This document shows positions 16,446-24,884 of a DNA stretch of 43,645 bases, piece after piece (position 1 is the stretch's first letter; each line of letters begins with the position of its first letter). The stretch comes from an uncultured Bacteroidales bacterium (GTDB lineage Bacteria; Bacteroidota; Bacteroidia; Bacteroidales; Bacteroidaceae), in the NCBI GenBank assembly GCA_902801425.1, contig CADCIQ010000009.1, positions 1 to 43,645 of the forward strand, written 5' to 3'. The notes below the pieces were generated by a model. The model saw nothing but the letters and a program-made list of their open reading frames with translations. It ran no database searches and had not been told where the DNA came from. Position numbers and translations under genes: made by a program.

Positions 16446-17582
16446 ATGGCAACAATATCTCCTTTCGCACGCCCTCTTTATGTTATGGCTAAGCCTGTCG
16501 GGGCTGCCTGTAACCTTAGATGTAAGTATTGTTACTATCTGGAAAAGTCGAAACTCTTTCCTAATGAGCACAACACGATGGATGATGAGACCCTAGAACG
16601 TTTCATTAGGGATTATATACAGAGCCAGAGCATGCAGCAGGTTCTCTTTACATGGCATGGCGGTGAACCTATGCTCAGACCTTTGGCTTTCTATGAGAAA
16701 GTGATTGAGCTTCAGAAGCGGTATGCAGGTGGACGCACTATAGAAAATAGCCTTCAGACCAACGGTACGCTCATCACGGATGAATATGCCGAGTTCTTTG
16801 TGAAGAACGGTTGGCTTATCGGAGTGTCGATTGACGGTCCGAAGGAATACCACGATGCTTACCGCCGTAGCGCTGGTGGTGGTGCTACGTTCGATAATGT
16901 GATGAAGGGTATCGACATACTGAACCGCTATAAGGTGGAATGGAATGCCATGGCGGTAATCAATAACCTGAATGGAAGCCATCCACTTGAGTTCTATCAT
17001 TTTTTCAAGAGAATAGGCTGTCGATATATTCAGTTTACACCTGTTGTTGATGCTTCCCGACTTGGTGAGCTTACCCCCTACTCCGTTCGGCCAAGGCAAT
17101 GGGGAGAATTTCTCTGCCGTTTGTTTGATGAGTGGGTAAGGAACGATGTAGGCAAGTATTTCATCCAGATATTCGATGCTACGCTTGCCAACTGGTGTGG
17201 GGTCGCACCTGGTGTGTGCTCTCTGGCAAAATACTGTGGCCATGCAGGTGTAATGGAACATAACGGTAACGTGTATTCATGCGACCATTTCGTATATCCA
17301 GAGTATTTATTGGGAAATATCAAGACTAAGGGCTTGGTGGAGATGATGTACTCTGAGCGTCAGACCAAGTTCGGACATGATAAATATGACACCCTTCCCC
17401 GCCAGTGCAAGGAATGCAAATGGCTCTTCGCCTGCAATGGTGAATGTCCCAAGAATCGCCTGTTGAATACAAAGGATGGGGAGTCTGGACTCAACTATTT
17501 ATGTGAAGGTTATCAGATGTATTTCGAACATGTTGCACCTGTGATGGAACATATGAGGCGTAATATCACTAATGTTGGTTAA
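16446..17582 (+). CDS. anSME: anaerobic sulfatase-maturating enzyme (radical SAM/SPASM)
   Basis: This 378-residue cytosolic enzyme carries the radical SAM motif CNLRCKYC (Cys22, Cys26, Cys29). FTWHGGEPMLRP and NSLQTNGTLI are typical of the anSME family. The C-terminal SPASM region has many cysteines: CGVAPGVCSLAKYCGHAG, VYSCDHFVYPE, and CKECKWLFACNGECPKNR. It oxidises the active-site Ser (or Cys) of sulfatases to formylglycine before export. Both neighbouring sulfatases are Ser-type, so they depend on it. TATTTTTG at 16397-16404 could be a -7 box, but no good -33 element is seen. Confidence 0.94.
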   Translation: MATISPFARPLYVMAKPVGAACNLRCKYCYYLEKSKLFPNEHNTMDDETLERFIRDYIQSQSMQQVLFTWHGGEPMLRPLAFYEKVIELQKRYAGGRTIENSLQTNGTLITDEYAEFFVKNGWLIGVSIDGPKEYHDAYRRSAGGGATFDNVMKGIDILNRYKVEWNAMAVINNLNGSHPLEFYHFFKRIGCRYIQFTPVVDASRLGELTPYSVRPRQWGEFLCRLFDEWVRNDVGKYFIQIFDATLANWCGVAPGVCSLAKYCGHAGVMEHNGNVYSCDHFVYPEYLLGNIKTKGLVEMMYSERQTKFGHDKYDTLPRQCKECKWLFACNGECPKNRLLNTKDGESGLNYLCEGYQMYFEHVAPVMEHMRRNITNVG

Positions 17583-17603
17583 GGATATGACTATAATTTG
17601 TTA

Positions 17604-17634
17604 TTTGTGGTGTTATGGAAATGTAGTACCTTTG
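17604..17634 (+). promoter_or_regulatory. promoter of the second PstS-like gene
   Basis: TTTG at 17604-17607, a 19-base spacer, and TACCTTTG at 17627-17634. The gene starts 80 bases downstream with GGAGAA shortly before the ATG, so it has its own promoter separate from the maturase. Confidence 0.75.
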
Positions 17635-17713
17635 CAGCATGAAAATGAAAATCAGGTTGAAAGGTTTTACCCTTTCGATAAATATTATTAATTAAAGTAT
17701 AGGAGAAATTTGT

Positions 17714-18688
17714 ATGAAGGAAAAAATCGGTTCTTTAATATTCGCAGCAGCCTTATTGGCTCTGGGACTTGCCTTTAACTCATGTGGCGGTAAGAAAAGC
17801 GACACACCATCTAATGGAGATGAGATATCAGGACGCATCTCGCTATCAGGTGCTTTCGCACTTTATCCTCTTGCCGTAAAGTGGGCTGAAGACTTCCAGA
17901 AACTTCATCCAAAAGTGAAGATTGAGGTTGACGGTGGTGGTGCAGGTAAGGGTATGACCGATGTGTTGACAGGTCAGGTAGAACTGGGTATGGTATCGCG
18001 TGAGGTGTCATCGGAAGAGGCTGAGAAGGGAGCTGTAGGCTTTGCTGTGGCAAAAGATGCGGTGGTACCTACTATCAATGAAAAGAACCCACACTATACA
18101 GAACTCGTAAAGCGTGGAATAACCCTGAAGGATGCGCAGGCCATCTGGCTCAACGGCAGTATCAAGTCATGGTCACAGCTTGTTCCTTCTGCCAAGGAGA
18201 GTATAGCTCTATTCACACGTTCTGATGCCTGTGGTGCCGCAGAAACATGGGCTAACTGGCTCGGAAAGCATCAAGAAGACCTTCTTGGTGAGGGTGTGCA
18301 TGGTGATCCTGGTGTTGCTACCGCTGTGTCAAAGAATCCTCTGGCTATTGGATTTAACAATATCGGCTATGCATACGACAACAACACATTGAAGCCTCTC
18401 GACGGCATTCGTGTAATCCCATTGGATGTCAATGGAAATGGTAAGATTGATGCTGATGAGGATTTCTATGCAACTAAGGATCAGATAACAAAGGCTATTG
18501 CAGAAGGAAAATACCCTTCACCTCCAGCCCGCGATCTCTATCTCGTGGCAAAGGGAATTCCTACAAATCCTGTAGTTGTGGCCTTCTTGAAGTATGTACT
18601 TACTGAGGGACAGAAAGTAAACGCATCAGTTGGATATATTTCAATTCCACAGGACAAACTTGACAATTCTTTACAAAAACTTAAATAA
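17714..18688 (+). CDS. PstS-like substrate-binding lipoprotein
   Basis: This 324-residue protein has a lipoprotein signal (Cys24 in LAFNSC). The PstS fold is clear: ISLSGAFALYPLAVKWAEDFQKLHPKVKIEVDGGGAGKGMTDVLTGQVELGMVSRE contains the SGA and GGGAGKG anion-binding loops and the VSRE strand. RSDACGAAETWANWLG supplies a further binding segment. Asp238-Glu249 (DVNGNGKIDADE) is an EF-hand-type loop like that in the binding protein at 7137. The family binds phosphate or similar oxyanions. There are no permease genes in the window. Next to sulfatases it may trap released sulfate or the ester itself; this is inference. Confidence 0.85.
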   Translation: MKEKIGSLIFAAALLALGLAFNSCGGKKSDTPSNGDEISGRISLSGAFALYPLAVKWAEDFQKLHPKVKIEVDGGGAGKGMTDVLTGQVELGMVSREVSSEEAEKGAVGFAVAKDAVVPTINEKNPHYTELVKRGITLKDAQAIWLNGSIKSWSQLVPSAKESIALFTRSDACGAAETWANWLGKHQEDLLGEGVHGDPGVATAVSKNPLAIGFNNIGYAYDNNTLKPLDGIRVIPLDVNGNGKIDADEDFYATKDQITKAIAEGKYPSPPARDLYLVAKGIPTNPVVVAFLKYVLTEGQKVNASVGYISIPQDKLDNSLQKLK

Positions 18689-18711
18689 CGCTTTGCTCAC
18701 AAATTAAAAAT

Positions 18712-18747
18712 TGAGATAGGCATAATATGTGTCTATCTCATTTTTTT
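18712..18747 (+). terminator. rho-independent terminator after PstS-like gene
   Basis: TGAGATAG at 18712-18719 pairs with 18733-18740 and is followed directly by seven T's. Confidence 0.88.
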
Positions 18748-19081
18748 GTCTGTTCGAAAACAAAAAACATGGGCTTTGTTTAAGTATCGCAAGCGAAAGT
18801 TGAAAAAAGGAAGAATAATCGGCATTGAAGTTATAATTTGTTATAAAAGCGTCACAAAAATTGTAAAAATCATCCAAAACACAGGAATTTTCCGTAAATT
18901 TGCCCTTGCTTAACATAAAATTCCGTTTTAGGAGTTCGAGGAGTACAAGTAAACAAGGAGTGCAAGACAATAGTTTTTATCGCCCAAAGTATCGTCTTGA
19001 AATCCTTGTACTCCATGTACTCCTCGAACTCCTTACAACAGTTGTTTTGAATTCGTGATAACAAAATATTTAATAACAACA
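18748..19081. other. intergenic region before LRR gene
   Basis: No gene is seen. It holds a possible -7 box TAAATTTG (18895-18902) without a good -33 element, and the long inverted repeat 18930-19033, which would lie in the 5' leader of the LRR gene. Confidence 0.6.
18930..19033. repeat. long inverted repeat with GGAGTACAA-type units
   Basis: The outer 17-bp arms (18930-18946 and 19017-19033) are perfect complements. Inner parts carry more AAGGAGT-CAAGAC / GTCTTGA--TCCTTG pairing. The core AAGAC-ATAGTT resembles that of the repeat at 26633-26759 read on the other strand. Confidence 0.8.
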
Positions 19082-20830
19082 ATGAAAAATCATCTACTAA
19101 AGTGCCTTGCACTATTGCTCATTGGCTCTTTAACTGTTGCCTGCGGCAAGGACGATGAAGAAGACCTCATCATCCCAAAGCCTGACGAAACCTCAGAAAA
19201 TAGTACACCGCCAAACAACAAAACAGAGGAGGAAAAGAAAGATTCTACTTCAACCGCCGTACCTGAAGAAATTGTGCCGGTGAAGATTGAAGCCAACACT
19301 TTCCCAGACCCTAAGTTCAGGGCATTGGTTTCTGGTCGTAACTATGACAAAAACGGTGATGGCACCTTGGAAGTGGAGGAAATAATCTACATCCGCAACC
19401 TATATTGTCAGGATATGGGCATCAAGTCGCTCAAAGGCATTGAGTATCTGAAGGAACTACGAGGCATTTATTGTATGAATAATGAGATTTCTGACTGGGA
19501 TCTCAGCCACAACAAATTGCTTACCGGTATCTGGTGTTCTGGAAATAAGTTCACATCTCTCGACTTTACTGGTCTTGATGATCTTGAGTGGGTATATTGC
19601 CACGACAACCAGCTTACATCGCTCAACGTAAGAAACAATAAGAAAATATCATATATAGAGTGCAATACCAATCCTCTCAAGGAATTGGATGTCACCCATA
19701 ACCCTGAGCTTGAGCATCTTATGTGCGGTACGTGCGGACTAACGAAACTCGACCTTACACATAATCCAAAACTCCAGCACCTGGACTGTTTCGCCAACAA
19801 GTTCACATCATTAGACCTTTCTCAGAACTCTATGATGAAGCGTCTGAACATTTGGAACAATGAACTGCTGGGCAACGTAAACATCAACAACATGAAGGGA
19901 TTACAGACGTATAACTGCGCCAAGACTGGCATAAATAAACTGGATCTAAGCCACCATCCAGAGCTACACAAACTGACTTGCAGCTACAATGAGATTACTT
20001 CATTGGACCTATCTAAGAATCCGAAGCTTATAATTCTTGAATGTCAGGACAACAGAATCAGCAAACTCGACCTCTCCAAGAACCCGCAGCTCCGCTTCTT
20101 GTGGGCTGCTCATAACGACTTCGCATCATTAGACCTCAGCAGCAATCCTTACCTCATTAAGGTTTATCACGAAGGTACTTACGAAAAAGACAAGATAGAC
20201 GAGGAATGGTATTTAGATCTTGGTGGTGAGGTTTCTACGGGCAATGACAACAAGCTCTATCTTTGGGTTAACATTGGCGTGAAGATTAACGATGTCTCAA
20301 ACGGCACACAGGTTACTCAAGAGAAATATTCAGAGTTGGATCCAGGTGTTAAGGAAAGCGACTGCCTTACACGAGGATATGTGATGAATTACCTCTACGA
20401 AATTGCAGGAAGTCCTAATATTTCAAAACACAAGACAAGCTTCAAGGATGTGGCTGGCACAAAATATGAGAAAGCCATTATCTGGGGTGAGTCAAAGGCT
20501 ATGACAATGGGGTTCCCTGAGTTCTTGGGCGATTATTTTGCCCCTAACAAATGGATTACACGTCAAGACCTTACGTTTATGCTTATGAGATACTCTGAGG
20601 CTTTCAACCTGAAACGTGACATCGACTTCGGGCGCAGCGATGAATATCTTGACTATTACGACATTGACCCAGACCATTGGGAGGCTGTTTGCTGGTGCGC
20701 TACATGGCATATAATTGAAGGTAAGGGCGGTTCATCAAAGAGTCAGCAGAAATTCGACCCTTACGGACGCATTACGCAAGCTGACCTCAAGCAAGCTATT
20801 GCCAACCTTAAGGAGGTTAACAGTTTGTAG
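19082..20830 (+). CDS. leucine-rich-repeat lipoprotein with EF-hand-like loop and SLH-like C-terminus
   Basis: The start is placed at ATG 19082, giving 582 residues and a lipoprotein signal (Cys21 in LTVAC); the frame upstream adds nine residues with no signal logic. A Pro/Thr/Glu/Lys-rich linker follows to about 70. Asp89-Glu100 (DKNGDGTLEVEE) is an EF-hand or dockerin-type loop. About 10 LRR units of roughly 21 residues follow (LTSLNVRNNKKISYIECNTN, LTKLDLTHNPKLQHLDCFAN and others) up to about 365. The last 150 residues read like SLH domains: TRGYVMNYLYEIAG, FKDVAGTKYEKAIIWGESKAMTMGFPE, FAPNKWITRQDLTFMLMRY. Probably surface-exposed and involved in adhesion; the function is not proven. Confidence 0.85.
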   Translation: MKNHLLKCLALLLIGSLTVACGKDDEEDLIIPKPDETSENSTPPNNKTEEEKKDSTSTAVPEEIVPVKIEANTFPDPKFRALVSGRNYDKNGDGTLEVEEIIYIRNLYCQDMGIKSLKGIEYLKELRGIYCMNNEISDWDLSHNKLLTGIWCSGNKFTSLDFTGLDDLEWVYCHDNQLTSLNVRNNKKISYIECNTNPLKELDVTHNPELEHLMCGTCGLTKLDLTHNPKLQHLDCFANKFTSLDLSQNSMMKRLNIWNNELLGNVNINNMKGLQTYNCAKTGINKLDLSHHPELHKLTCSYNEITSLDLSKNPKLIILECQDNRISKLDLSKNPQLRFLWAAHNDFASLDLSSNPYLIKVYHEGTYEKDKIDEEWYLDLGGEVSTGNDNKLYLWVNIGVKINDVSNGTQVTQEKYSELDPGVKESDCLTRGYVMNYLYEIAGSPNISKHKTSFKDVAGTKYEKAIIWGESKAMTMGFPEFLGDYFAPNKWITRQDLTFMLMRYSEAFNLKRDIDFGRSDEYLDYYDIDPDHWEAVCWCATWHIIEGKGGSSKSQQKFDPYGRITQADLKQAIANLKEVNSL

Positions 20831-20848
20831 AGCTTACATCCTTAGTTC

Positions 20849-20907
20849 ATTCTGTATGGCAAAGAGTTTTGACACTCCAATTCGGAAAACTCTTTGCCAT
20901 ACAGAAT
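20849..20907. repeat. 22-bp perfect inverted repeat after LRR gene
   Basis: 20849-20870 and 20886-20907 are exact complements around a 15-base loop. An A-run, not a T-run, follows on the plus strand. It can act as a 3' hairpin for the LRR gene, but it is not a textbook terminator. Confidence 0.85.
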
Positions 20908-20926
20908 AAAAAAATGAAAAACATAG

Positions 20927-20956
20927 TTGGTTATTGAATATATTTTTGTATATTTG
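20927..20956 (+). promoter_or_regulatory. promoter of the VOC genes
   Basis: TTG at 20927-20929, a 19-base spacer, and TATATTTG at 20949-20956. The first VOC gene starts 90 bases downstream. Confidence 0.7.
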
Positions 20957-21046
20957 CATCAGATTACAAGAAAATCGTTTGAATGATTATCAAATGTATT
21001 AGGATAGATTATTATTACTGACATAAACAAATTAAAGAAAGCCTTT

Positions 21047-21898
21047 ATGATTAAAGACATTGCTCATATTGCCTTGAATCCATTAGACATGGACAAGACA
21101 GTAGCGTATTTTAACTACGTCTTCGGATGGAAGAAAGTGTTTGAGTTGCATAAGGAGAATGGCGATCCGTGGATTGTGTACCTGAAGATATGCAAAGGTC
21201 ATTTCCTTGAACTTTTCTACGATGGAAAGAATGACCGCGACTATGCTTTCGACTTCAAGAAAACGGGGTATAACCACTTGTGCGTTACGGTTGGTGACAT
21301 CCGTAAGACATTGCTGGAAATTTATGAGAAGGGGTATATCGACTCGCCTGAACCGGAGATTGAGAAGAGCGGATGCCTGAACCTTTGGCTCTACGATCCT
21401 GACGGCAACGGCATAGAACTACAGGAATATACGCCAGAATCGGTGCAGATGCAGAGTAATGAGGTTCCTTACGAATTCGGCCGTGAGGGATATGTAGGTA
21501 TTGGTCACGCCTGCTTTGTATGCAAGGATATTGAGGCTTCACTCGATTTCTATTGCAACAAGCTGGGTATGAAGCTCGTAGGCATACAGAATGATGACGA
21601 CGACAAGCCTTGGCTGCATTATGTAAGGATGGCAGACGGGGTGTATCTTGAGCTTATCCCTAACGGTGAGGGCGAGAATCCGAATACAGGTTGGAACTCG
21701 CGCGGTTTCCAGCATCTGTGTCTTGAAACGGATGATCTGTTAGCCGATGTGGAGCGTCTACGTGCTATCGGTGTAGAGATAGACCAAGAGCCTAAGACTT
21801 CATCGGACAAGAACTGGCAGGCATGGATTCATGATCCTGACGGAAACAAAGTGGAACTAATGATGATTGACCCAGATTCACCTCAAGCTAAAGCATAA
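21047..21898 (+). CDS. two-domain VOC (glyoxalase/bleomycin-resistance fold) protein
   Basis: This 283-residue soluble protein holds two VOC domains. Domain 1 (about 1-130) has IAHIALNPLDMDKTVAYFNYVFGW, YNHLCVTVGDI and LWLYDPDGNGIELQEY. Domain 2 (about 145-278) has IGHACFVCKDIEASLDFYCNKLGM, VYLELIPNG, FQHLCLETDD and AWIHDPDGNKVELMMI. The His and Glu of each beta-alpha-beta-beta-beta unit sit where metal ligands usually lie. The family includes glyoxalase I and ring-cleavage dioxygenases, but the substrate cannot be read from sequence. A second VOC frame follows seven bases after its stop. Confidence 0.88.
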   Translation: MIKDIAHIALNPLDMDKTVAYFNYVFGWKKVFELHKENGDPWIVYLKICKGHFLELFYDGKNDRDYAFDFKKTGYNHLCVTVGDIRKTLLEIYEKGYIDSPEPEIEKSGCLNLWLYDPDGNGIELQEYTPESVQMQSNEVPYEFGREGYVGIGHACFVCKDIEASLDFYCNKLGMKLVGIQNDDDDKPWLHYVRMADGVYLELIPNGEGENPNTGWNSRGFQHLCLETDDLLADVERLRAIGVEIDQEPKTSSDKNWQAWIHDPDGNKVELMMIDPDSPQAKA

Positions 21899-21905
21899 AC
21901 CGACA

Positions 21906-22537
21906 ATGAAAAAGAACATTTTACTTTCTGGCGTGACAGCTATCCTAATGATGGCATCATGCACTTCAAACGCTCCACAGACAACGGAAACGGCAGAGAC
22001 AGTAAAGGACTGAACCCTGACCTTTGGGAAGCACAGAACCATAAACTTGAACTTAAGGCTGACCGTGGCGTGATGGCTAATCCGTTGGAACTGAAGAAAT
22101 TCATTCAGATAGCCATTATAGTAGAGGATATAGAAGTTGCAGCCCGCGAATGGGCACAGATTCTCAACGTGCCTGTTCCGGAGATAAGGGTACAACAAAC
22201 AGTAGATACAACAGATCCAAATCTGATGTACTATGGCAAGAACTATAAGTATGGTTTGAAACTCGCATCTATCATGGCTCCGCAGGGATTCATCATTGAG
22301 TTACACCAGATATTAGATGATAATCCGAGCACTTACAACGAGTTTATCAAGGAACATGGCTATGGCGTGCATCATCTTGGCTTTGCCGTTGGCGACCGCC
22401 GTGATGCCGTGGTGAACGAACTGATAGACCGTGGCTATCAGAAGCGCGTAGAGCATATCTATCCAAGCGGCAGTTGGACGATAATCGATAGTGAGCAGTC
22501 GCTTGGTGTCAATCTGAATATAAAGCCTGCAATGTAA
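21906..22537 (+). pseudogene. VOC-domain lipoprotein, frame broken after signal peptide
   Basis: ATG 21906 opens a lipoprotein signal (Cys19 in LMMASC) and a Thr/Glu linker, but this frame stops at TGA 22011-22013 after 35 codons. The same gene seems to continue in the -1 frame (open from 21959): NPDLWEAQNHKLEL, then a VOC domain with FIQIAIIVEDIEVAAREWAQILNV, GFIIELHQ, GVHHLGFAVGD and YPSGSWTIIDSE, ending at 22537. Either a one-base indel has separated export signal and domain, or a -1 slip at AAG GAC TGA joins them. A cytosolic product starting at 21959 is less likely, because its first ~15 residues are just the shifted signal-linker sequence. A sequencing error is also possible. Confidence 0.65.
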
Positions 22538-22542
22538 AAAAA

Positions 22543-23352
22543 TTATTCAGCTTTGTTATCAACTACGGTAATCTCATGGATGGTGAGATTACCGCTTTTG
22601 TCTATGCTAATCGGTGCTGAGAAATCTGGCATATCATCATAAAGGAGCGCAAGTCCAGTGGTGAATTTAACCCCAGGAACGAAGACAAGCTTTGGCTCGT
22701 CACCACTGAGATCATAGTAAAGCTGTTCGCCAATCCACATCGGACATTCGTCATCAAATCCGCCCATATCAGTAATGGTATTAGTGATAGTTTTCAACAC
22801 TTTATCACCATCATAAATAGTTACGTTCTCACCATCAACAGTATAGCCTATACGCTTGAGAAGTTCCTGTTGTACGGCATAAGGATTCAGCTCAGTTTTG
22901 ATGTATGCCTTACCATCCTCCTGAAAACGTATTTGATAGAGTTTTTCTACATTTACACCAGTACCTGACATTGCGCAACTTGTCAGCCAAAGATCTCCAG
23001 TCTTGGCATTATATTTTGCCTGTGGCTGGCGAGTATTGATTATATTAAGGAAATTTGTTGACACAGTTCCTTTTGTCACAACAAAGCCGAAGCCCTCAGA
23101 TGGAGTCTGGTCAATCTCGTCAATAGAGAACACAGCGATATTTGCAGCCGTATCGCTCATAACTTCATGATAATGAAGTTTTAGCGCATTATCCATTGCC
23201 TTTTGAACATTGGCAGGAATAGAGTCTGACTGCAAAGGCGAATCCAATGTACCAGCCATTGGCTTTGTATCGATAGTTGTACTATTACAACTTGCCACCA
23301 TAAGGCTAATGGCAAGAAACAAAACAGATGTGACAAAAGATATTTTTTTCAT
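22543..23352 (-). CDS. hypothetical lipoprotein
   Basis: This 269-residue protein starts at ATG 23352, chosen because it gives a clean lipoprotein signal (Cys22 in LMVASC); the frame extends to 23415 without sense. I recognise no domain. The body is beta-rich with YNAKTGDLWLTSCAMSGTG, YQIRFQEDGKAYIKTELNP and VTIYDGDKVLKTI. It is convergent with the VOC gene; the two stop codons are only five bases apart, with no terminator between. The gene upstream on the same strand is the ribbon-helix-helix protein, about 90 bases away. Confidence 0.75.
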   Translation of the reverse strand: MKKISFVTSVLFLAISLMVASCNSTTIDTKPMAGTLDSPLQSDSIPANVQKAMDNALKLHYHEVMSDTAANIAVFSIDEIDQTPSEGFGFVVTKGTVSTNFLNIINTRQPQAKYNAKTGDLWLTSCAMSGTGVNVEKLYQIRFQEDGKAYIKTELNPYAVQQELLKRIGYTVDGENVTIYDGDKVLKTITNTITDMGGFDDECPMWIGEQLYYDLSGDEPKLVFVPGVKFTTGLALLYDDMPDFSAPISIDKSGNLTIHEITVVDNKAE

Positions 23353-23444
23353 AGTTATTTCGCTTTTTAATTTAACATAGGGGTAATTTAAAGGTATGAT
23401 CCACATTCTGACCATACCTTTAATTTTTCTATAAATATCACAAA

Positions 23445-23726
23445 TTATGAATTTCTCTCAACCCACTCCTTAATTGCCGTGAGGGCTATCGACTGGAATG
23501 AAGTGCCAATGTGATCATCCTTATAATCACGCATACGACGATACAGGCTCATCGGAATCTGAACATTCAATCCCTTTGTGCGCTCCTCTTCCATATCCCT
23601 CAGCATCTGAGCATATTGTGTTGCGCCCTTAGATGCAGAAGAAGCACGCTTGGCACTAACTTTTTCCTCTGCATTCTTGTTGAAAACGCTTTTCTGGACT
23701 AAATCCTCTGAAAACTTATTCTTCAT
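23445..23726 (-). CDS. ribbon-helix-helix partition-type protein (ParB-like partner)
   Basis: This 93-residue protein has a charged N-terminus (about 1-50) that is probably flexible and interacts with ParA. The C-terminal domain LNVQIPMSLYRRMRDYKDDHIGTSFQSIALTAIKEWVE has the beta strand plus two helices of ribbon-helix-helix DNA-binding proteins. Its start overlaps the parA stop by four bases, so the two are coupled. Small RHH proteins of this kind bind centromere sites and stimulate ParA on plasmids. It may also repress the operon. No replication gene is nearby. Confidence 0.75.
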   Translation of the reverse strand: MKNKFSEDLVQKSVFNKNAEEKVSAKRASSASKGATQYAQMLRDMEEERTKGLNVQIPMSLYRRMRDYKDDHIGTSFQSIALTAIKEWVERNS

Positions 23727-24574
23727 TTCTTTCCTTTCTTATTGTCATTAATAATCTTCTTTGCAAGATTGAGATAATCTATCGCCGTTGTACATGTAGG
23801 TGCATATTCATAAAGGTTCTGTCCCATAGCCTGCGCTTCCACAACCTTCGTACAACGATGAATCCTCACATCAAGCACCTTTTCCTTATAATTCTCAGAT
23901 ACAATCTTCGACAATGACTTTGTTGCCGACGTTCGCTCATTAAGCATGGTAAACAAGATTCCCTTCAACTGCATATCCGGCTTAAGTTCTTCCTTGAACT
24001 CTTCAAATGCCTTCATTGCAACCACAAGACCATCCATTGCCAAACGCTCAGCCTGTACTGGTATAATAACCGAATCAGAAACAGACATTGCATTGAACGT
24101 AATATCATTAAGAGCAGGAGGACAATCAAGCAACACATAGTCAAATGCCTCAGTAATATCATCAGGCAATGACACACCTGTGTTATCATCCAAAGCCTTA
24201 CCAAAGCACTTTCTAAGCACAACCTTCGGCTGCATACTCCTTGAAAGTTCTATTTGAACGGATGAAAGAAGAGGGTTATAAGGGACAAGGAATACCCCAC
24301 CCTTACCATTTTCCGATTTTATATTCGTCTCATAAACAGGCAACGAACTCTTATCCCTCAAAGCCTCGTACAAAGTTCTGCTGCCTGGCTGCTGCTTCCA
24401 ACCAAGAAGCGTACTTATATTTCCCTGAGAGTCCAAGTCTATTATGAGTATTCTAAGATTCTTATTACAATGCAAAAGTGCACCAGCAAGAGAAATAACT
24501 GTTGTTGTCTTACCAGTACCACCCTTCATTGCTACCGTAGATATAACTTCTTTAAGTCTTTCCATTTTATTCAT
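23723..24574 (-). CDS. parA: ParA-family partition ATPase
   Basis: This 283-residue protein has the deviant Walker A motif KGGTGKTT (17-24) with its signature lysine, LIIDLDSQGN as A' motif, YVLLDCPPALN as Walker B, and PVQAERLAMDGLVVAMKAFEEF typical of ParA/Soj. It moves DNA bound to a centromere-binding partner, here probably the RHH protein. Start M1 (24574) has AAAGG 10-13 bases upstream; M4 is an alternative. The gene is not the usual chromosomal parAB, because the partner is RHH and not a ParB/Spo0J protein. It suggests a plasmid-derived or integrated module. Confidence 0.9.
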   Translation of the reverse strand: MNKMERLKEVISTVAMKGGTGKTTTVISLAGALLHCNKNLRILIIDLDSQGNISTLLGWKQQPGSRTLYEALRDKSSLPVYETNIKSENGKGGVFLVPYNPLLSSVQIELSRSMQPKVVLRKCFGKALDDNTGVSLPDDITEAFDYVLLDCPPALNDITFNAMSVSDSVIIPVQAERLAMDGLVVAMKAFEEFKEELKPDMQLKGILFTMLNERTSATKSLSKIVSENYKEKVLDVRIHRCTKVVEAQAMGQNLYEYAPTCTTAIDYLNLAKKIINDNKKGKK

Positions 24575-24884
24575 TTATCTATTTACCTTTTATAAAACGA
24601 CACTTTTCAAAATATATTGTATAACAATCCTAAAGGATTTATACATTATTATATCAACAAACAAAAGGATTGCTGTACAATCATCCATGCGGATTATTAT
24701 ACGCAACCAGTCCAATAAACCCACTTTCAACAACCTTCATTTTTACCCGCCTTCAAGATACAAAAGAAATAGAGATACAGCAAAATCAACCTCCATGCCT
24801 GTTACATAGCGCTTACACGTTTGTTACAAACCTGTCACACACAAGCCTTAGAAACATCAACATACACTTATGTAACACCATTTC
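24575..24884. other. AT-rich region upstream of parA
   Basis: No gene is supported. RHH-type partition systems often keep their centromere here. I see no clear array of iterons, only AT-rich sequence and short scattered repeats. Confidence 0.5.

Noticed and set aside
16593-17261. Open frame of 222 codons antisense to the sulfatase maturase.
   Set aside because: The plus-strand frame has all family motifs; the antisense translation has no recognisable pattern and no start signals.
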